Below, piece after piece: positions 15,628 to 25,521 of a stretch of DNA of 64,000 nucleotides (position 1 is its first letter; each line of letters opens with the position of its first letter). The stretch comes from Paraburkholderia azotifigens (GTDB taxonomy: Bacteria > Pseudomonadota > Gammaproteobacteria > Burkholderiales > Burkholderiaceae), in assembly GCF_007995085.1 (NCBI RefSeq), contig NZ_VOQS01000005.1, forward strand, positions 1,302,001 through 1,366,000, read 5' to 3'. The notes beneath the pieces were generated by a model, which saw only the letters and a program-made list of their open reading frames with translations, made no database searches and was not told the DNA's origin. The translations under genes were made by a program, and so were the position numbers.

Positions 15628-18600
15628 TCAATAGACGTCGCGCACGTAGCGCCGGTTCTTCGCCATGGCGCCGACGTATTCGTCCGCGCGTTCCGCGCTC
15701 ATGCCGCCGTGCTGCGCGACGACTTCCTTCAGCGCGGCGTCGACGTCCTTCGCCATCCGGCTGGCGTCGCCGCACACATAGAAGTGCGCGCCCTCTTCGA
15801 GCCATGACCACAGTTGCGCGCCCTGCTCGCGCATGCGGTCCTGCACGTAGACCTTGTCGGACTGATCGCGCGAAAACGCCAGATCGAGCCGCGTCAGCAG
15901 GCCGCTTTTCTGCATGCCTTCGAGTTCGTCGCGATAGTAGAAGTCGGTTGCCGCATGCTGTTCGCCGAAGAACAGCCAGTTGCGCCCTTGCGCGCCGCGC
16001 GCGGCGCGTTCATGCAGGAAGCCGCGGAACGGCGCGACGCCCGTGCCGGGGCCGACCATGATCATCGGCGTGTCGCCACTGCGCGGCGGGCGGAAGTGCG
16101 CGGACTTCTGCACGAAGACTGGCACGCTGACATCGTGCGCGCGGTCCGCGAGAAATGTCGACGACACGCCCTTGCGGTTGCGCCGTCCGTTGTTGTAGCG
16201 CACGGCGGCCACCGTCAGATGCACCTCGCCCGCATGCGCCTTCGGGCTCGACGCGATCGAATAGAGACGCGGCTGCAAACGCTTGAGCACGCCGAGCAGC
16301 TCGCCCGCCGACAGATCGACGGGAAACTCGTGCAGCACGTCGGCAAGCTGCTGGCCCCACAGCCATTGCTTGAGATCGCCCTTGCGTTCATCCGTCAGCA
16401 GCTTTGCGAGCGCATCGTTGCGGCTGCGCGATGCGATCAGCTGCAACGCCTCGACGCTCGGCCGCGCGATTTCATAGTGCCGCGTGAGTGCCTCGGCGAT
16501 CCGCATATCGCCGACGCCCGCCACATGCACCGATGCATCCGCCTTCACGCCCGACAGGTCGATCAGTTCGTCGACGAGTTCGGGGCAGTTTCTCGGCCAC
16601 ACGCCCAGCGCATCACCCGCTTCGTATTCGAGATTCGCGTCGCCGATCGCCAGCGAGAAGTAGCGCGTATCCTTCGAGCCGTTGCGGTTCAAACGCAGAT
16701 TCTCGACGAGCCGCGATTGCGCGGGACTCGCTTTGGACGGCGAGGCGCCCGGCAACACAGCGGGAATCACGCCTTGCGCAGGCACGGCATACAGCGATGC
16801 ATCGTCTTCCTTGATCTTCGCGATCACGGCATCGAGCCACTTGTCGGCGGCGTGCTGAAAATCCGTGTCGCAATCGACGCGCACGTGCAGCCGCTTCGCG
16901 CCCAGTTCGGCAAACCGCGCATCCAGCTTGCGCCCGTGGCCGCAGAACTGGTCGTAGGTGGGATCGCCGAATCCAAGCACCGCGTATTGCTGATCGGCGA
17001 GGCGAGGCGCCGTGTCGGCCTGCAACGCGTTCCAGAAGCTCTGGCCGTTGTCGGGCGCATCGCCGTCGCCGAACGTGCTTGTCATCACGAGCACGTACTT
17101 TGCCTGCGACAACGCGGCGACGGGATAGTCCGCCATGCACGACATGCGGATTTCAAAGCCCGACTCCATCAACTGCGTCGCGTATTGCTCGGTCAGCGAT
17201 TCGACGTTGCCCGTCTGCGACGCCCACAGCAGCACGACCTTGGGGCGCGCATGCGCGATGCGCACGGCAGACGCGCCGTCCGTTGCGAACTGTGCGCCTG
17301 AAGGCAACGCGGCGGGCACATCCGTCGCCGCGCGGCTGAACAGGCCCGCGAGCACGCCGTCGAACCACAGGCGCGTGCTTGCGGGAAGCGGCGCGCTGGC
17401 GGGCAACGCGGGCACGCCGCGAGCTTCGCCTTGCGACGAACGCAAACCGCTGATGAAACCGGCGACATAGACGCGCGACGCGTCGTCCAGCGTCGGCGCG
17501 GGCGTGTCGGTGATGCCGAGCATGGCGGCGAGAGCGTCGATACGGGACATATCCAGTTCCTGTTGCTGACCGGCGTGCGCGACGGGCGTGCCGCTCGCGA
17601 CGACGGGTGCTGCATGAATGTGATGTGCCGGTGCTTCGTCGGCGAGTTCGTCCGTCTCTGCTGTTTCGGCTTCGACGCGCGTCAGCGCCACCGCGCAGAA
17701 CTTCAGCTCGGGCTGCTGCGAAATCGCGTCGATGGCATCGCTCGTCACGGCGTTGATGCACAGATCGTCGCCATACACGTCGTTCCAGTGCATCGGCGCG
17801 AAGCAGTTGCCCGCGCGCACGCGCTCCGTGACGACAGCGGGCAGCACCGCGCGGCCACGCCGCGAGCGGATCTCGATGCGATCCTTGTCGCGCACGCCGA
17901 GCGAAGCGGCGTCTTCCGGATGCAGTTCGACGAACGGAGCAGGATTCAGCCGGTTCAGCATCGGCACCTTGCCCGTCTTCGTCATCGTGTGCCACTGGTG
18001 TTGCAGACGGCCCGTGTTCAGCACGATCGGGAATTCAGCGACCGGCATTTCGGCAGGATTCACATGCGGACGCGCGAAGAACATCGCCTTGCCGCTCGCG
18101 GTCGGAAACGCGAGCGCGGGACGCGTGCCGTCGGGCAGCACTGTCAGCGTCTGGCTGACACCGTCGTTGACGTAGCGCAGCGGATTGCGGTCCTCTGCGG
18201 AATCGGGCGCACACGGCCATTGCAGCGGCGTCTCGCGCAGGCGCGCGTGGCTTGCGCCGCGCAGGTCGTAGCCCGTCTTCGGATTCGACGCGCGCACGAT
18301 CTCGTCGAACACCTCCGCCGCCGATGCATACGTGAATGCGTCCGCAAAGCCCATCTCGCAAGCGACGCGCGCGATGATCTGCCAGTCGGCGAGCGCGGCG
18401 CCCGGCGGATCGATCGCCTTCTGCATCAGCGACATGTTGCGCTCGGAGTTGATCATCACGCCTTCCGCTTCGGCCCACAGCGCGCCGGGCAGCAGCACAT
18501 CGGCGTAGCGGTTGGTTTCCGTGTCGAGGAACGCGTCCTGTGCGATCACGAGTTCCGCGGCCTGCAATCCGGCAATCGCGTTCTGCCGGTTCGCGACGCT

Positions 18601-19821
18601 CGCCACCGGGTTCGTGCAGATGATCCAGCACGCCTTGATCTCGCCTGCCGACATCCGCTCGAACATGTCGACGGTGCCGCCGCCGAGCTTCGTCGTGAGC
18701 GTGCCGCGCGGCACTTGCCACAGGTCTTCGATGAACGCGCGGTCTTCTTCGACCAGCACCGAGCGCTGACCAGGCAAGCCCGGGCCCATATAGCCCATCT
18801 CGCGGCCGCCCATCGCATTCGGCTGACCCGTCAGCGAAAACGGACCGCTGCCGGGGCGGCAGATCTTGCCTGTTGCCAGATGCAGGTTGCAGATCGCGTT
18901 CGTGTTCCAGGTGCCGTGCGTGCTCTGGTTCAGCCCCATCGTCCAGCAGCTGATGAACTCGGGCGCATCGCCGATCCATTGCGCGGCCTGACGGATATCG
19001 GCTTCAGGAATGCCCGTGATTTCAGCGACTTTTTCCGGCGTGTAGTCGTCGAGAAACGCGGGCATCGCGTCCCAGCCTTCCGTGAAACCGGCCATGAAGC
19101 GCGCGTCGGTACGTCCGTTCTCATGCAGCAGATGCAGCAGACCGTTGAGCAGCGCGAGATCGGTGCCCGGTTTGATCTGCATGAACAGGTTCGCTTTCTC
19201 GGCCGTCGTGTTGCGGCGCGGATCGACGACGATCAGCTTCGCGCCCGCCTTCACGCGATCCATCATCCGCAGATACAGAATGGGGTGACAGTCGGCCATG
19301 TTCGCGCCGATCACGAAGAACAGATTCGTCCTGTCGAAATCCTGATATGAACCCGGCGGCCCGTCCGCGCCCAGCGACAGCTTGTAGCCGCTGCCCGCGC
19401 TCGCCATGCACAGCCGCGAGTTCGACTCGATGTTGTTCGTGCCGACGAAGCCCTTCGCGAGCTTGTTCACGAGATACTGCGCCTCGATCGACATCTGCCC
19501 CGACACATAGAACGACAGCGCATCGGGACCGTGTTCGTCGAGAATCGCGCGCAGACGGCGAGCCGTGTCGGGAATCGCGAGATCCACGGGGACGGGAATC
19601 GGATCGGCGTCGCGCGTGCGGCGTTCGAACGCGCCTTCGAGGCGGCCAGCGTTACGCAGCGCGACGTGCGCCGACTGGCCTTTCGTGCACAGCCTGCCGT
19701 AGTTCGTCGGATGATCCTTGTCGCCGGAAATCTTGACGACCTGCCCTTCCTCGACGTGCAGCACCATGCCGCAACCGACACCGCAGTAAGGGCAAACCGT
19801 CTTGATGTTCTCGCACGCCAT
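15628..19821 (-). CDS. nasA: Assimilatory nitrate reductase fused to a CysJ-like flavoprotein
   Basis: This 1397-residue protein joins two enzymes. Residues 1 to about 720 are a molybdopterin oxidoreductase with an N-terminal [4Fe-4S] site (Cys10, Cys13, Cys17, Cys45) like NasA/NarB. After a linker, a flavodoxin domain (from about 860, [13 protein letters not shown]) is followed by the FAD and NADPH domains of CysJ/P450-reductase type ([42 protein letters not shown], ending RRYVRDVY). It should reduce nitrate to nitrite in the cytoplasm, taking electrons from NADPH through FAD and FMN in the same chain, replacing a separate NasB/ferredoxin partner. It is the last gene of the nitrate operon. 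Confidence 0.93.
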   Translation of the reverse strand: MACENIKTVCPYCGVGCGMVLHVEEGQVVKISGDKDHPTNYGRLCTKGQSAHVALRNAGRLEGAFERRTRDADPIPVPVDLAIPDTARRLRAILDEHGPDALSFYVSGQMSIEAQYLVNKLAKGFVGTNNIESNSRLCMASAGSGYKLSLGADGPPGSYQDFDRTNLFFVIGANMADCHPILYLRMMDRVKAGAKLIVVDPRRNTTAEKANLFMQIKPGTDLALLNGLLHLLHENGRTDARFMAGFTEGWDAMPAFLDDYTPEKVAEITGIPEADIRQAAQWIGDAPEFISCWTMGLNQSTHGTWNTNAICNLHLATGKICRPGSGPFSLTGQPNAMGGREMGYMGPGLPGQRSVLVEEDRAFIEDLWQVPRGTLTTKLGGGTVDMFERMSAGEIKACWIICTNPVASVANRQNAIAGLQAAELVIAQDAFLDTETNRYADVLLPGALWAEAEGVMINSERNMSLMQKAIDPPGAALADWQIIARVACEMGFADAFTYASAAEVFDEIVRASNPKTGYDLRGASHARLRETPLQWPCAPDSAEDRNPLRYVNDGVSQTLTVLPDGTRPALAFPTASGKAMFFARPHVNPAEMPVAEFPIVLNTGRLQHQWHTMTKTGKVPMLNRLNPAPFVELHPEDAASLGVRDKDRIEIRSRRGRAVLPAVVTERVRAGNCFAPMHWNDVYGDDLCINAVTSDAIDAISQQPELKFCAVALTRVEAETAETDELADEAPAHHIHAAPVVASGTPVAHAGQQQELDMSRIDALAAMLGITDTPAPTLDDASRVYVAGFISGLRSSQGEARGVPALPASAPLPASTRLWFDGVLAGLFSRAATDVPAALPSGAQFATDGASAVRIAHARPKVVLLWASQTGNVESLTEQYATQLMESGFEIRMSCMADYPVAALSQAKYVLVMTSTFGDGDAPDNGQSFWNALQADTAPRLADQQYAVLGFGDPTYDQFCGHGRKLDARFAELGAKRLHVRVDCDTDFQHAADKWLDAVIAKIKEDDASLYAVPAQGVIPAVLPGASPSKASPAQSRLVENLRLNRNGSKDTRYFSLAIGDANLEYEAGDALGVWPRNCPELVDELIDLSGVKADASVHVAGVGDMRIAEALTRHYEIARPSVEALQLIASRSRNDALAKLLTDERKGDLKQWLWGQQLADVLHEFPVDLSAGELLGVLKRLQPRLYSIASSPKAHAGEVHLTVAAVRYNNGRRNRKGVSSTFLADRAHDVSVPVFVQKSAHFRPPRSGDTPMIMVGPGTGVAPFRGFLHERAARGAQGRNWLFFGEQHAATDFYYRDELEGMQKSGLLTRLDLAFSRDQSDKVYVQDRMREQGAQLWSWLEEGAHFYVCGDASRMAKDVDAALKEVVAQHGGMSAERADEYVGAMAKNRRYVRDVY

Positions 19822-19853
19822 GGCAAAGGTCCGTTAAAAGCTCACACGCCTGA

Positions 19854-20201
19854 TCAGGCCGACACCCACACGTGTCCGTCTTCGATGCGCGTCGTGAACG
19901 CGCTGACGGACTTGTCGGGCGCTTCGAGGCACTCGCCCGTGCGCAGATCGAAGTGATGCTTGTAGATCGGCGAAGCGACGACGACGCGCTCGCCGAGGCT
20001 GCCGATCAACCCGCGCGACAGCACGGCCGCCTGCGAAGCGGGGTCGAAATTGTCGATGGCATAGATGCCGCCGCGCTCGCCTTCGACGCGAAACACGGCC
20101 ACCTGCTCGCCGTTGACGAGCGCGCAGACGCCCGTGTTCGGCACGATTTCGTCGAGCGCGCAGATCGAAGTCCAGGTGATCGGCAGACGGTCGTTGTTCA
20201 T
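19854..20201 (-). CDS. nirD: Nitrite reductase small subunit
   Basis: 115 residues, the usual NirD length, with a Rieske-like fold (WTSICALDEIVPNTGVCALV, IYAIDNFDPAS, SPIYKHHFDLRTGECLE). The full Rieske Cys-His pairs are not present, which is normal for NirD. It partners NirB in the NADH-dependent assimilatory nitrite reductase that makes ammonium. It lies 30 bp after nirB and 32 bp before the nitrate reductase gene. Confidence 0.95.
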   Translation of the reverse strand: MNNDRLPITWTSICALDEIVPNTGVCALVNGEQVAVFRVEGERGGIYAIDNFDPASQAAVLSRGLIGSLGERVVVASPIYKHHFDLRTGECLEAPDKSVSAFTTRIEDGHVWVSA

Positions 20202-20231
20202 GTCGTTCTCCGTTATATCGGTGAGTGAGGG

Positions 20232-22796
20232 TTAGACGGTTTCCGCGGACTCGGGCAACTGCTCGACGACGACGGGAATGCGCACGGGCCGCTGCTGCCG
20301 TTCGTCAGGCGTGGCCGGACGGATCTGGCCGCGCGTCGCGACGAAGCTGATGTTGTCGTCGGCGTTCTCGCTGTTGACGAAGTGGCGGAAGCGCTTGCGC
20401 GTTTCAGGGTCCGTGACGGCCTTCTTCCATTCGCATTCGTACGTCTCGACCACATGCTGCATTTCCGCTTCGAGCTCGGCGGCAAGGCCGAGCTTGTCGT
20501 GGACGATGACGTCCTTCAGGTAATCGAGGCCGCCTTCGAGGTTTTCGCGCCATACGCTCGTGCGCTGGAGGCGGTCCGCCGTGCGCACGTAGAACATCAG
20601 GAAGCGGTCGATGTAGCGGATCAGCGTCTCGCGATCCAGGTCCGACGCGATCAGTTCGGCATGACGGGGCTTCATCCCGCCGTTGCCGCACACGTACAGA
20701 TTCCAGCCCTTCTCCGTCGCGATGATGCCGACGTCCTTGCTCTGCGCTTCCGCGCACTCGCGCGTGCAGCCCGACACCGCGAACTTGAGCTTGTGCGGCG
20801 AACGCAGACCCTTGTAGCGGTTCTCGATATCGATCGCGAGACCAACGGAGTCGTCGACGCCGTAGCGGCACCACGTCGAGCCGACGCACGATTTCACCGT
20901 GCGCACTGACTTGCCGTATGCATGGCCCGACTCGAAGCCCGCCGCGATCAGTTCTTCCCAGATCGACGGCAACTGCTCGACGCGTGCGCCGAACAGGTCG
21001 ACCCGCTGTCCGCCCGTGATCTTCGTATAGAGGCCATATTTCTTCGCGACCTGGCCGACGGCGATCAGGCCTTCGGGCGTCACTTCGCCGCCCGGCATGC
21101 GCGGCACGACGGAATACGTACCGTCGCGCTGAATGTTCGCGAGGTAGTAATCGTTCGAATCCTGCAGGCTGGCGTGTTCCTTCTTCAGCACGAACTCGTT
21201 CCAGCACGAAGCCAGAATGCCGCCGACGGCCGGCTTGCAGATATCGCAGCCGAGACCGTGGCCGTGCTTGTCGAGCAGCGCGCCGAAGGTCTTGATGCGC
21301 TCGACGCGCACGAGGTGATACAACTCCTGGCGCGAAAACGGGAAGTGCTCGCACAGATGATTGTTCACGGCAAGGCCCTGCTTCTTCATCTCGGCCTTCA
21401 TGACCTGCGTGACGAGCGGCACGCAGCCGCCGCACGCCGTACCTGCCTTCGTCGCGCTCTTCACGTCGCCGATGGTCGTCGCGCCCGCGCAGACGGATGC
21501 GCAGATCGCGCCCTTCGAGATGTTGTTGCACGAGCAGATCTGCGCGCTTTCCGGCAGTGCGTCGACGCCGAGCGCGGGCTTCGCATTGCCGTCCGTTTGC
21601 GGCAGGATCAGGAATTCCGGCGACTCGGGCAACTGGATACGGTTCAGCATCATCTGCAGCAGCGTGCCGTATTCGCTCGCGTCGCCGACCATCACGCCGC
21701 CGAGCAGATACTTGCCGCAATCCGACACGACGAGCTTCTTGTACACCTGCTTGCGCTCGTCGCTGAACTGATACGTACGGCTGCCCGCCGTCGATGCATG
21801 CGCGTCGCCCAGGCTCGCGACATCGACGCCCATCAGCTTGAGCTTCGTGCTCATGTCGGCGCCTGCAAATGCCGCCTCCTGTTCGCCCAGCAACTGCTTC
21901 GCCGTCACGCGCGCCATTTCATAGCCCGGCGCGACAAGCCCGAAAATCTGGCCGTTCCACAACGCGCATTCGCCGATCGCGTAGATATCGGCATCGCTGG
22001 TGCGGCAGTGATTGTCGATCACGATGCCGCCGCGTGCGCCCACTTCGAGACCGCACGCGCGCGCGATCTCGTCGCGCGGACGGATCCCCGCCGAGAACAC
22101 GATCATGTCGGTGTCGAGATGGCTGCCGTCCGCGAACTGCATGCGATGCGTGCCGTCTTCACCGTCGACGATCTCCAGCGTGTTCTTCTGCGTATGCACG
22201 GTCACGCCGAGTTCTTCGATCTTGCCGCGCAGCATCTTGCCGCCGCCGTCGTCGACCTGCACCGCCATCAGACGCGGCGCGAATTCGACGACGTGCGTTT
22301 CGAGGCCCATGTCGCGCAACGCCTTCGCGCATTCGAGACCGAGCAGGCCGCCGCCCACGACGACGCCCGTCTTCGAACGCGCGCCGCATTCCTGCATCGC
22401 TTCGAGATCTTCGATCGTGCGGTAGACGAAGCAGTCCTTGCGGTCCTTGCCGGGCACGGGCGGCACGAAGGCGTACGAGCCGCTCGCGATCACGAGCTTG
22501 TCGTAGGCGAGCGTTTCGCCCGTCGAGGTCGTGACCGTGTGCGCGTCGCGATCGATCGATACGGCTTTCGCGTTCAGGCGCAACACCATGTCGTCGCGCT
22601 CGAAGAAACCGGGCGCGACGAGCGACAGGTCGTCGGCGGACTTGCCCGAGAAGAACTCCGACAGATGCACGCGATCGTAGGCGGGACGCGGCTCTTCGCA
22701 CAGCACGGTGATGTCGGGGCGCGCAGCGCTTTGCTCCGCGAGGCATTCGAGCAGTTTGTGGCCGACCATGCCGTGGCCGATAACGATGACTTTCAT
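20232..22796 (-). CDS. nirB: NADH-dependent nitrite reductase large subunit
   Basis: The start MKVIVIGHGMVGHKLLE (ATG at 22794-22796) is preferred because the FAD-binding beta strand begins there and an AGGA lies upstream; a second ATG 30 bp further up is possible. The 854-residue protein has an N-terminal FAD/NAD oxidoreductase, a BFD-like [2Fe-2S] domain (ICSCNNISKG, ACGGCVPLV) and a C-terminal siroheme/[4Fe-4S] reductase core (KSCVGSTWCRYG, VSGCTRECAEA). It reduces nitrite to ammonium with six electrons in the cytoplasm. The gap to the transporter gene is short, so they share a transcript. Confidence 0.96.
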   Translation of the reverse strand: MKVIVIGHGMVGHKLLECLAEQSAARPDITVLCEEPRPAYDRVHLSEFFSGKSADDLSLVAPGFFERDDMVLRLNAKAVSIDRDAHTVTTSTGETLAYDKLVIASGSYAFVPPVPGKDRKDCFVYRTIEDLEAMQECGARSKTGVVVGGGLLGLECAKALRDMGLETHVVEFAPRLMAVQVDDGGGKMLRGKIEELGVTVHTQKNTLEIVDGEDGTHRMQFADGSHLDTDMIVFSAGIRPRDEIARACGLEVGARGGIVIDNHCRTSDADIYAIGECALWNGQIFGLVAPGYEMARVTAKQLLGEQEAAFAGADMSTKLKLMGVDVASLGDAHASTAGSRTYQFSDERKQVYKKLVVSDCGKYLLGGVMVGDASEYGTLLQMMLNRIQLPESPEFLILPQTDGNAKPALGVDALPESAQICSCNNISKGAICASVCAGATTIGDVKSATKAGTACGGCVPLVTQVMKAEMKKQGLAVNNHLCEHFPFSRQELYHLVRVERIKTFGALLDKHGHGLGCDICKPAVGGILASCWNEFVLKKEHASLQDSNDYYLANIQRDGTYSVVPRMPGGEVTPEGLIAVGQVAKKYGLYTKITGGQRVDLFGARVEQLPSIWEELIAAGFESGHAYGKSVRTVKSCVGSTWCRYGVDDSVGLAIDIENRYKGLRSPHKLKFAVSGCTRECAEAQSKDVGIIATEKGWNLYVCGNGGMKPRHAELIASDLDRETLIRYIDRFLMFYVRTADRLQRTSVWRENLEGGLDYLKDVIVHDKLGLAAELEAEMQHVVETYECEWKKAVTDPETRKRFRHFVNSENADDNISFVATRGQIRPATPDERQQRPVRIPVVVEQLPESAETV

Positions 22797-22830
22797 GTCG
22801 CCGATCCTGTCAGAGAGGGGATTCATTGAT

Positions 22831-24150
22831 TTAATTCGTTGCGCCGAGTGCGGCTTCGCGTGCGGTGTGCTCGGCGGAGAAGCGCACGGCGATGGCGCAG
22901 ATCGCGGATGCCGTGACCAGAGCGCCGAGCGTCAACAGCGTTTGATGCAGATCGCCCATGCCCTTCGCGAGAAAGCCCGCCGCGACCGCGCCGACATTGC
23001 CGCCCGCGCCGACGATGCCCGCCACGCCGCCGAGCGCCTTGCGGTCGATGAACGGCACGAGCGCGTAGGTCGCGCCGCAGGCCATGTGCGTGAAGAGACC
23101 GAACAGCAGCATCGCGAGCACGGCGAACGCCGCGTGATTCGCCTGCGAGAACAGCAGCAGGCCCGCGCCTTCCCCGGCGATCAGCGCGAACAGCAGCATC
23201 GAGCGCGCGGACAAGCCGCGGCGCTTTGCGCCCCAGTCCGACAGCAGGCCGCCGAGCGGACGCGCGAAGATTGCGAGCAGACCGAAGCTGCCCGCCGCGA
23301 GACCGGCGTCGCGCAGCGAGAGCTGGAAGTGATCGACGTAGTAGATGGCCGCGACGTTGTGGATGAACACTTCGACACCGAAGCACGCGGCGTAGGTGAC
23401 AAACAGCATCCACACGCGGTAGTTGCGAGACGCCGCGAGCAGGCTCGCCCAGCCGCCTTTCTTGCCGCTATCGACGGAAATGCCGCGCGCGCGCAGTTCG
23501 CTGAAATTGCCTTGCGGGCAGTCCTGCGTGAAGCGCCAGTAGAGCGCGGCCATCACGGGCATCGCGAGGCCGGGCAGCACCAGCGTGAGACGCCATGCAT
23601 CCGCATTGCTCGCGCCGAGTGCGACGATGCCGGCGAGCATCAGCGGCACCAGCATCTGCGCGGCGCCTGCGCCTGCATTGCCCCAGCCTGCGCTCGTCGC
23701 GTTTGCCGTGCCAACCACATTGCCCGCGAACATCACCGACGTGTGATATTGCGTGATCACGAAGCTCGCGCCGACGGCGCCGATGCCGAGCCGGCACAGC
23801 AGGAACGCGGTGTAGCTGTGCGCGAGCGCCGCGCCGAGCACGGGCAGCGCGCCGAGCGTCATCAGCGCGACGTAGACCTTGCGCGGGCCGAAGCGGTCGC
23901 ACATCGGGCCGACGATCAGACGCACGAGAATGGTGATCGCAACGGCGGCGATGTTGATGTTCGCTACCTGATCGGCCGTGAGATGAAACTCCTGTTTGAT
24001 GAGCGGCATCAACGGCGCGCACGCGAACCACGCGAAGAAGCAAACGAAGAACGCCATCCACGCGAAGTGGAACGCGCGCATGGCGGGCGTGCGCCAGTTG
24101 AGCAGATCGATCGAGGTGGCTTTGTCGGCTTTTTCGGCGATGTCGGTCAT
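22831..24150 (-). CDS. Nitrate/nitrite transporter, MFS (NarK/NasA type)
   Basis: The start is MTDIAEKADKATS (ATG at 24148-24150), giving 439 residues and about twelve membrane helices. The nitrate/nitrite porter signatures are present: GWGNAGAGAAQMLVP in the first half and GIVGAGGNVGAVAAGF in the second, the two nitrate signature motifs, plus the MFS loop DRFGPRKVY. It imports nitrate for assimilation and is the first gene of the operon transporter-nirB-nirD-nitrate reductase. Confidence 0.92.
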   Translation of the reverse strand: MTDIAEKADKATSIDLLNWRTPAMRAFHFAWMAFFVCFFAWFACAPLMPLIKQEFHLTADQVANINIAAVAITILVRLIVGPMCDRFGPRKVYVALMTLGALPVLGAALAHSYTAFLLCRLGIGAVGASFVITQYHTSVMFAGNVVGTANATSAGWGNAGAGAAQMLVPLMLAGIVALGASNADAWRLTLVLPGLAMPVMAALYWRFTQDCPQGNFSELRARGISVDSGKKGGWASLLAASRNYRVWMLFVTYAACFGVEVFIHNVAAIYYVDHFQLSLRDAGLAAGSFGLLAIFARPLGGLLSDWGAKRRGLSARSMLLFALIAGEGAGLLLFSQANHAAFAVLAMLLFGLFTHMACGATYALVPFIDRKALGGVAGIVGAGGNVGAVAAGFLAKGMGDLHQTLLTLGALVTASAICAIAVRFSAEHTAREAALGATN

Positions 24151-24171
24151 GTTCCGGGCCTGTAAACGACT

Positions 24172-24218
24172 ACGGCGTCCCGCGAATCGGGTGCGAGACC
24201 AGATCCAGGGGACGCCGT
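24172..24218 (-). promoter_or_regulatory. Long stem-loop in the nitrate operon leader
   Basis: ACGGCGTCCC and GGGACGCCGT form a perfect 10-bp stem around a 27-nt loop, 22 bp before the transporter start. On the RNA it is followed by AGUCGUUUACA, only a weak U tract. It could be the attenuator stem controlled by the hexaloop hairpin upstream, or it could occlude the ribosome site. Confidence 0.55.
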
Positions 24219-24255
24219 TGTCCAAAATTCGTCGGTGCTTGGGGGTTGCTGCTGT

Positions 24256-24275
24256 TCGACTCGTCGTTGAGTCGA
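24256..24275 (-). promoter_or_regulatory. ANTAR-type hexaloop hairpin in the nitrate operon leader
   Basis: The leader RNA contains a perfect 7-bp stem (UCGACUC/GAGUCGA) capped by the hexaloop AACGAC, with A at loop position 1 and G at position 4, the features recognised by ANTAR antiterminators such as NasR/NasT. It starts only a few nucleotides after the predicted transcription start. A clear second hexaloop of the usual pair was not found. Confidence 0.6.
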
Positions 24276-24290
24276 CACGGGAGAGTTAAG

Positions 24291-24305
24291 GCAAGGTGTG
24301 TGCCA
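24291..24305 (-). promoter_or_regulatory. Sigma-54 promoter of the nitrate assimilation operon
   Basis: On the minus strand the site reads TGGCACACACCTTGC, that is TGGCAC-N5-TTGC with GG and GC exactly 10 bases apart, a near-consensus -24/-12 element. Transcription should start near 24279, about 130 bp before the transporter ATG. Confidence 0.85.
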
Positions 24306-24406
24306 TGTGGGCGCTCAATGCCCGAGCGGCTTGCTGGGCCTGGGATTGCGGCGCTTTTTTGTGAAAGATCGCACGGGCTCACGATGGTTCAACGTGATGC
24401 CTCGGG

Positions 24407-24421
24407 GCACTGCGCTGGTGC
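24407..24421. promoter_or_regulatory. NtrC binding site upstream of the nitrate operon
   Basis: GCACTGCGCTGGTGC matches the NtrC consensus GCAC-N5-TGGTGC at every fixed position. It is centred about 135 bp upstream of the predicted sigma-54 start, a normal enhancer distance. Confidence 0.75.
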
Positions 24422-24489
24422 GGCGCAGCACTGCGGGAGGGCGTGTTGGCTGTGCCGGATTGGTGATTTGCCTGAAGCAGGACAGGTCC

Positions 24490-25410
24490 CTACCCCTCCC
24501 GCGCCTCTCTCAACTCCGCCGCAATAAAATCCACGAACGTCCGTATGCGCGCCGACATCTGGTGCCTCTGCGAGTACACCGCAAAGATATCGGCGCCCGG
24601 CGTCTCATACGCAGGCAACACCTGCACGAGCCGCCCATCCGCGAGATATTCATTGATGTCCCACTCCGCGCGCATCAGAATGCCGTGCCCTTCGAGCGCC
24701 CACTTAACGGCAATCTCGCCATCATTAGTCGTCAGATTGCCGTTGATGCGCACCGCCTCCGTCTTGCGCGCGGCGCCGCGCCCCGTCGTCAGCCGCCACA
24801 CGCCATACGCTTCGTCGCCCTGCCGGATGCCGATGCAGTTGTGCCGCACGAGTTCGTGCGGCGCGAGCGGCTCGCCATATTCGGCGATATACGAAGGCGC
24901 CGCGCACAGCAGCCGTCGATTCGCTGCGAGCCTGCGCGCGACGACCCGGCTGTCGGGCGGCTCGCCGAAGCGGATGCAGACATCGAAGGCATCGTCGGTG
25001 AGCGGCGGCGGCGTCACCGATAGCTGCAGTTGCACCGCAACCTGCGGATAGCGATTGACGAAGCGTGAGATGGCCGGCGCCACATGACTGCGCCCGAAGC
25101 CGAGCGTCGCGTTCACCCGCAACAATCCCTTCGGGCTCTTCTTCGCGCTGCCCAGCAACTCGGACAGCGCATCGATCTCGTCGAGTATCCGGCGTGCGTG
25201 CTCCAGATACACCTCGCCCTCGGGCGTCAGCATCATCCGGCGCGTCGTCCGGTTGACGAGCGGCACGCCCGCGCGCTGCTCCATCTGCGTCAGCCGCTTG
25301 CTCACGGCGGCGGGCGTCAAGCCCAACTCGCGTGCCGCGGCGCTCAGGCTGCCCGATGCGGCCAGCGTCGAAAAGAAGCTCAGATCGGTCGGTTGAACGG
25401 TGTCGGTCAC
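24490..25410 (-). CDS. dmlR: LysR family regulator, DmlR type
   Basis: 306 residues with a LysR helix-turn-helix (SLSAAARELGLTPAAVSKRLTQM) and wing (PLVNRTTRRMMLTPEGEVYL), then the effector domain. The sequence style matches the large DmlR-like group. It is divergent from a D-malate/tartrate dehydrogenase gene, the same arrangement as dmlR-dmlA in E. coli, where the regulator is needed for D-malate induction. The symbol rests on this context. Confidence 0.8.
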   Translation of the reverse strand: MTDTVQPTDLSFFSTLAASGSLSAAARELGLTPAAVSKRLTQMEQRAGVPLVNRTTRRMMLTPEGEVYLEHARRILDEIDALSELLGSAKKSPKGLLRVNATLGFGRSHVAPAISRFVNRYPQVAVQLQLSVTPPPLTDDAFDVCIRFGEPPDSRVVARRLAANRRLLCAAPSYIAEYGEPLAPHELVRHNCIGIRQGDEAYGVWRLTTGRGAARKTEAVRINGNLTTNDGEIAVKWALEGHGILMRAEWDINEYLADGRLVQVLPAYETPGADIFAVYSQRHQMSARIRTFVDFIAAELREAREG

Positions 25411-25425
25411 GGCGCGATTTGTGAA

Positions 25426-25436
25426 TTTAAGTTAAA
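25426..25436. promoter_or_regulatory. Small palindrome between dmlR and dmlA
   Basis: TTTAAGTTAAA is a perfect short palindrome in the 111-bp divergent promoter region, close to the dmlR start. It could be part of the LysR operator; nothing beyond symmetry and position supports this. Confidence 0.3.
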
Positions 25437-25521
25437 GATGCTTTGAGTCTAGCACCGGTTACTGCGTTCCAAGTTGGGTAAAGTCGGCTCCATTCCAAAT
25501 TGATCTGTGAAGGAGTGAGAC

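Noticed and set aside
17431..19350. 639-codon plus-strand frame opposite the nitrate reductase
   Set aside because: Shadow of the minus-strand nitrate reductase, whose Fe-S and molybdopterin motifs are plain.
20922..22829. 635-codon plus-strand frame opposite nirB
   Set aside because: Composition typical of antisense frames in GC-rich DNA; nirB motifs are complete on the minus strand.
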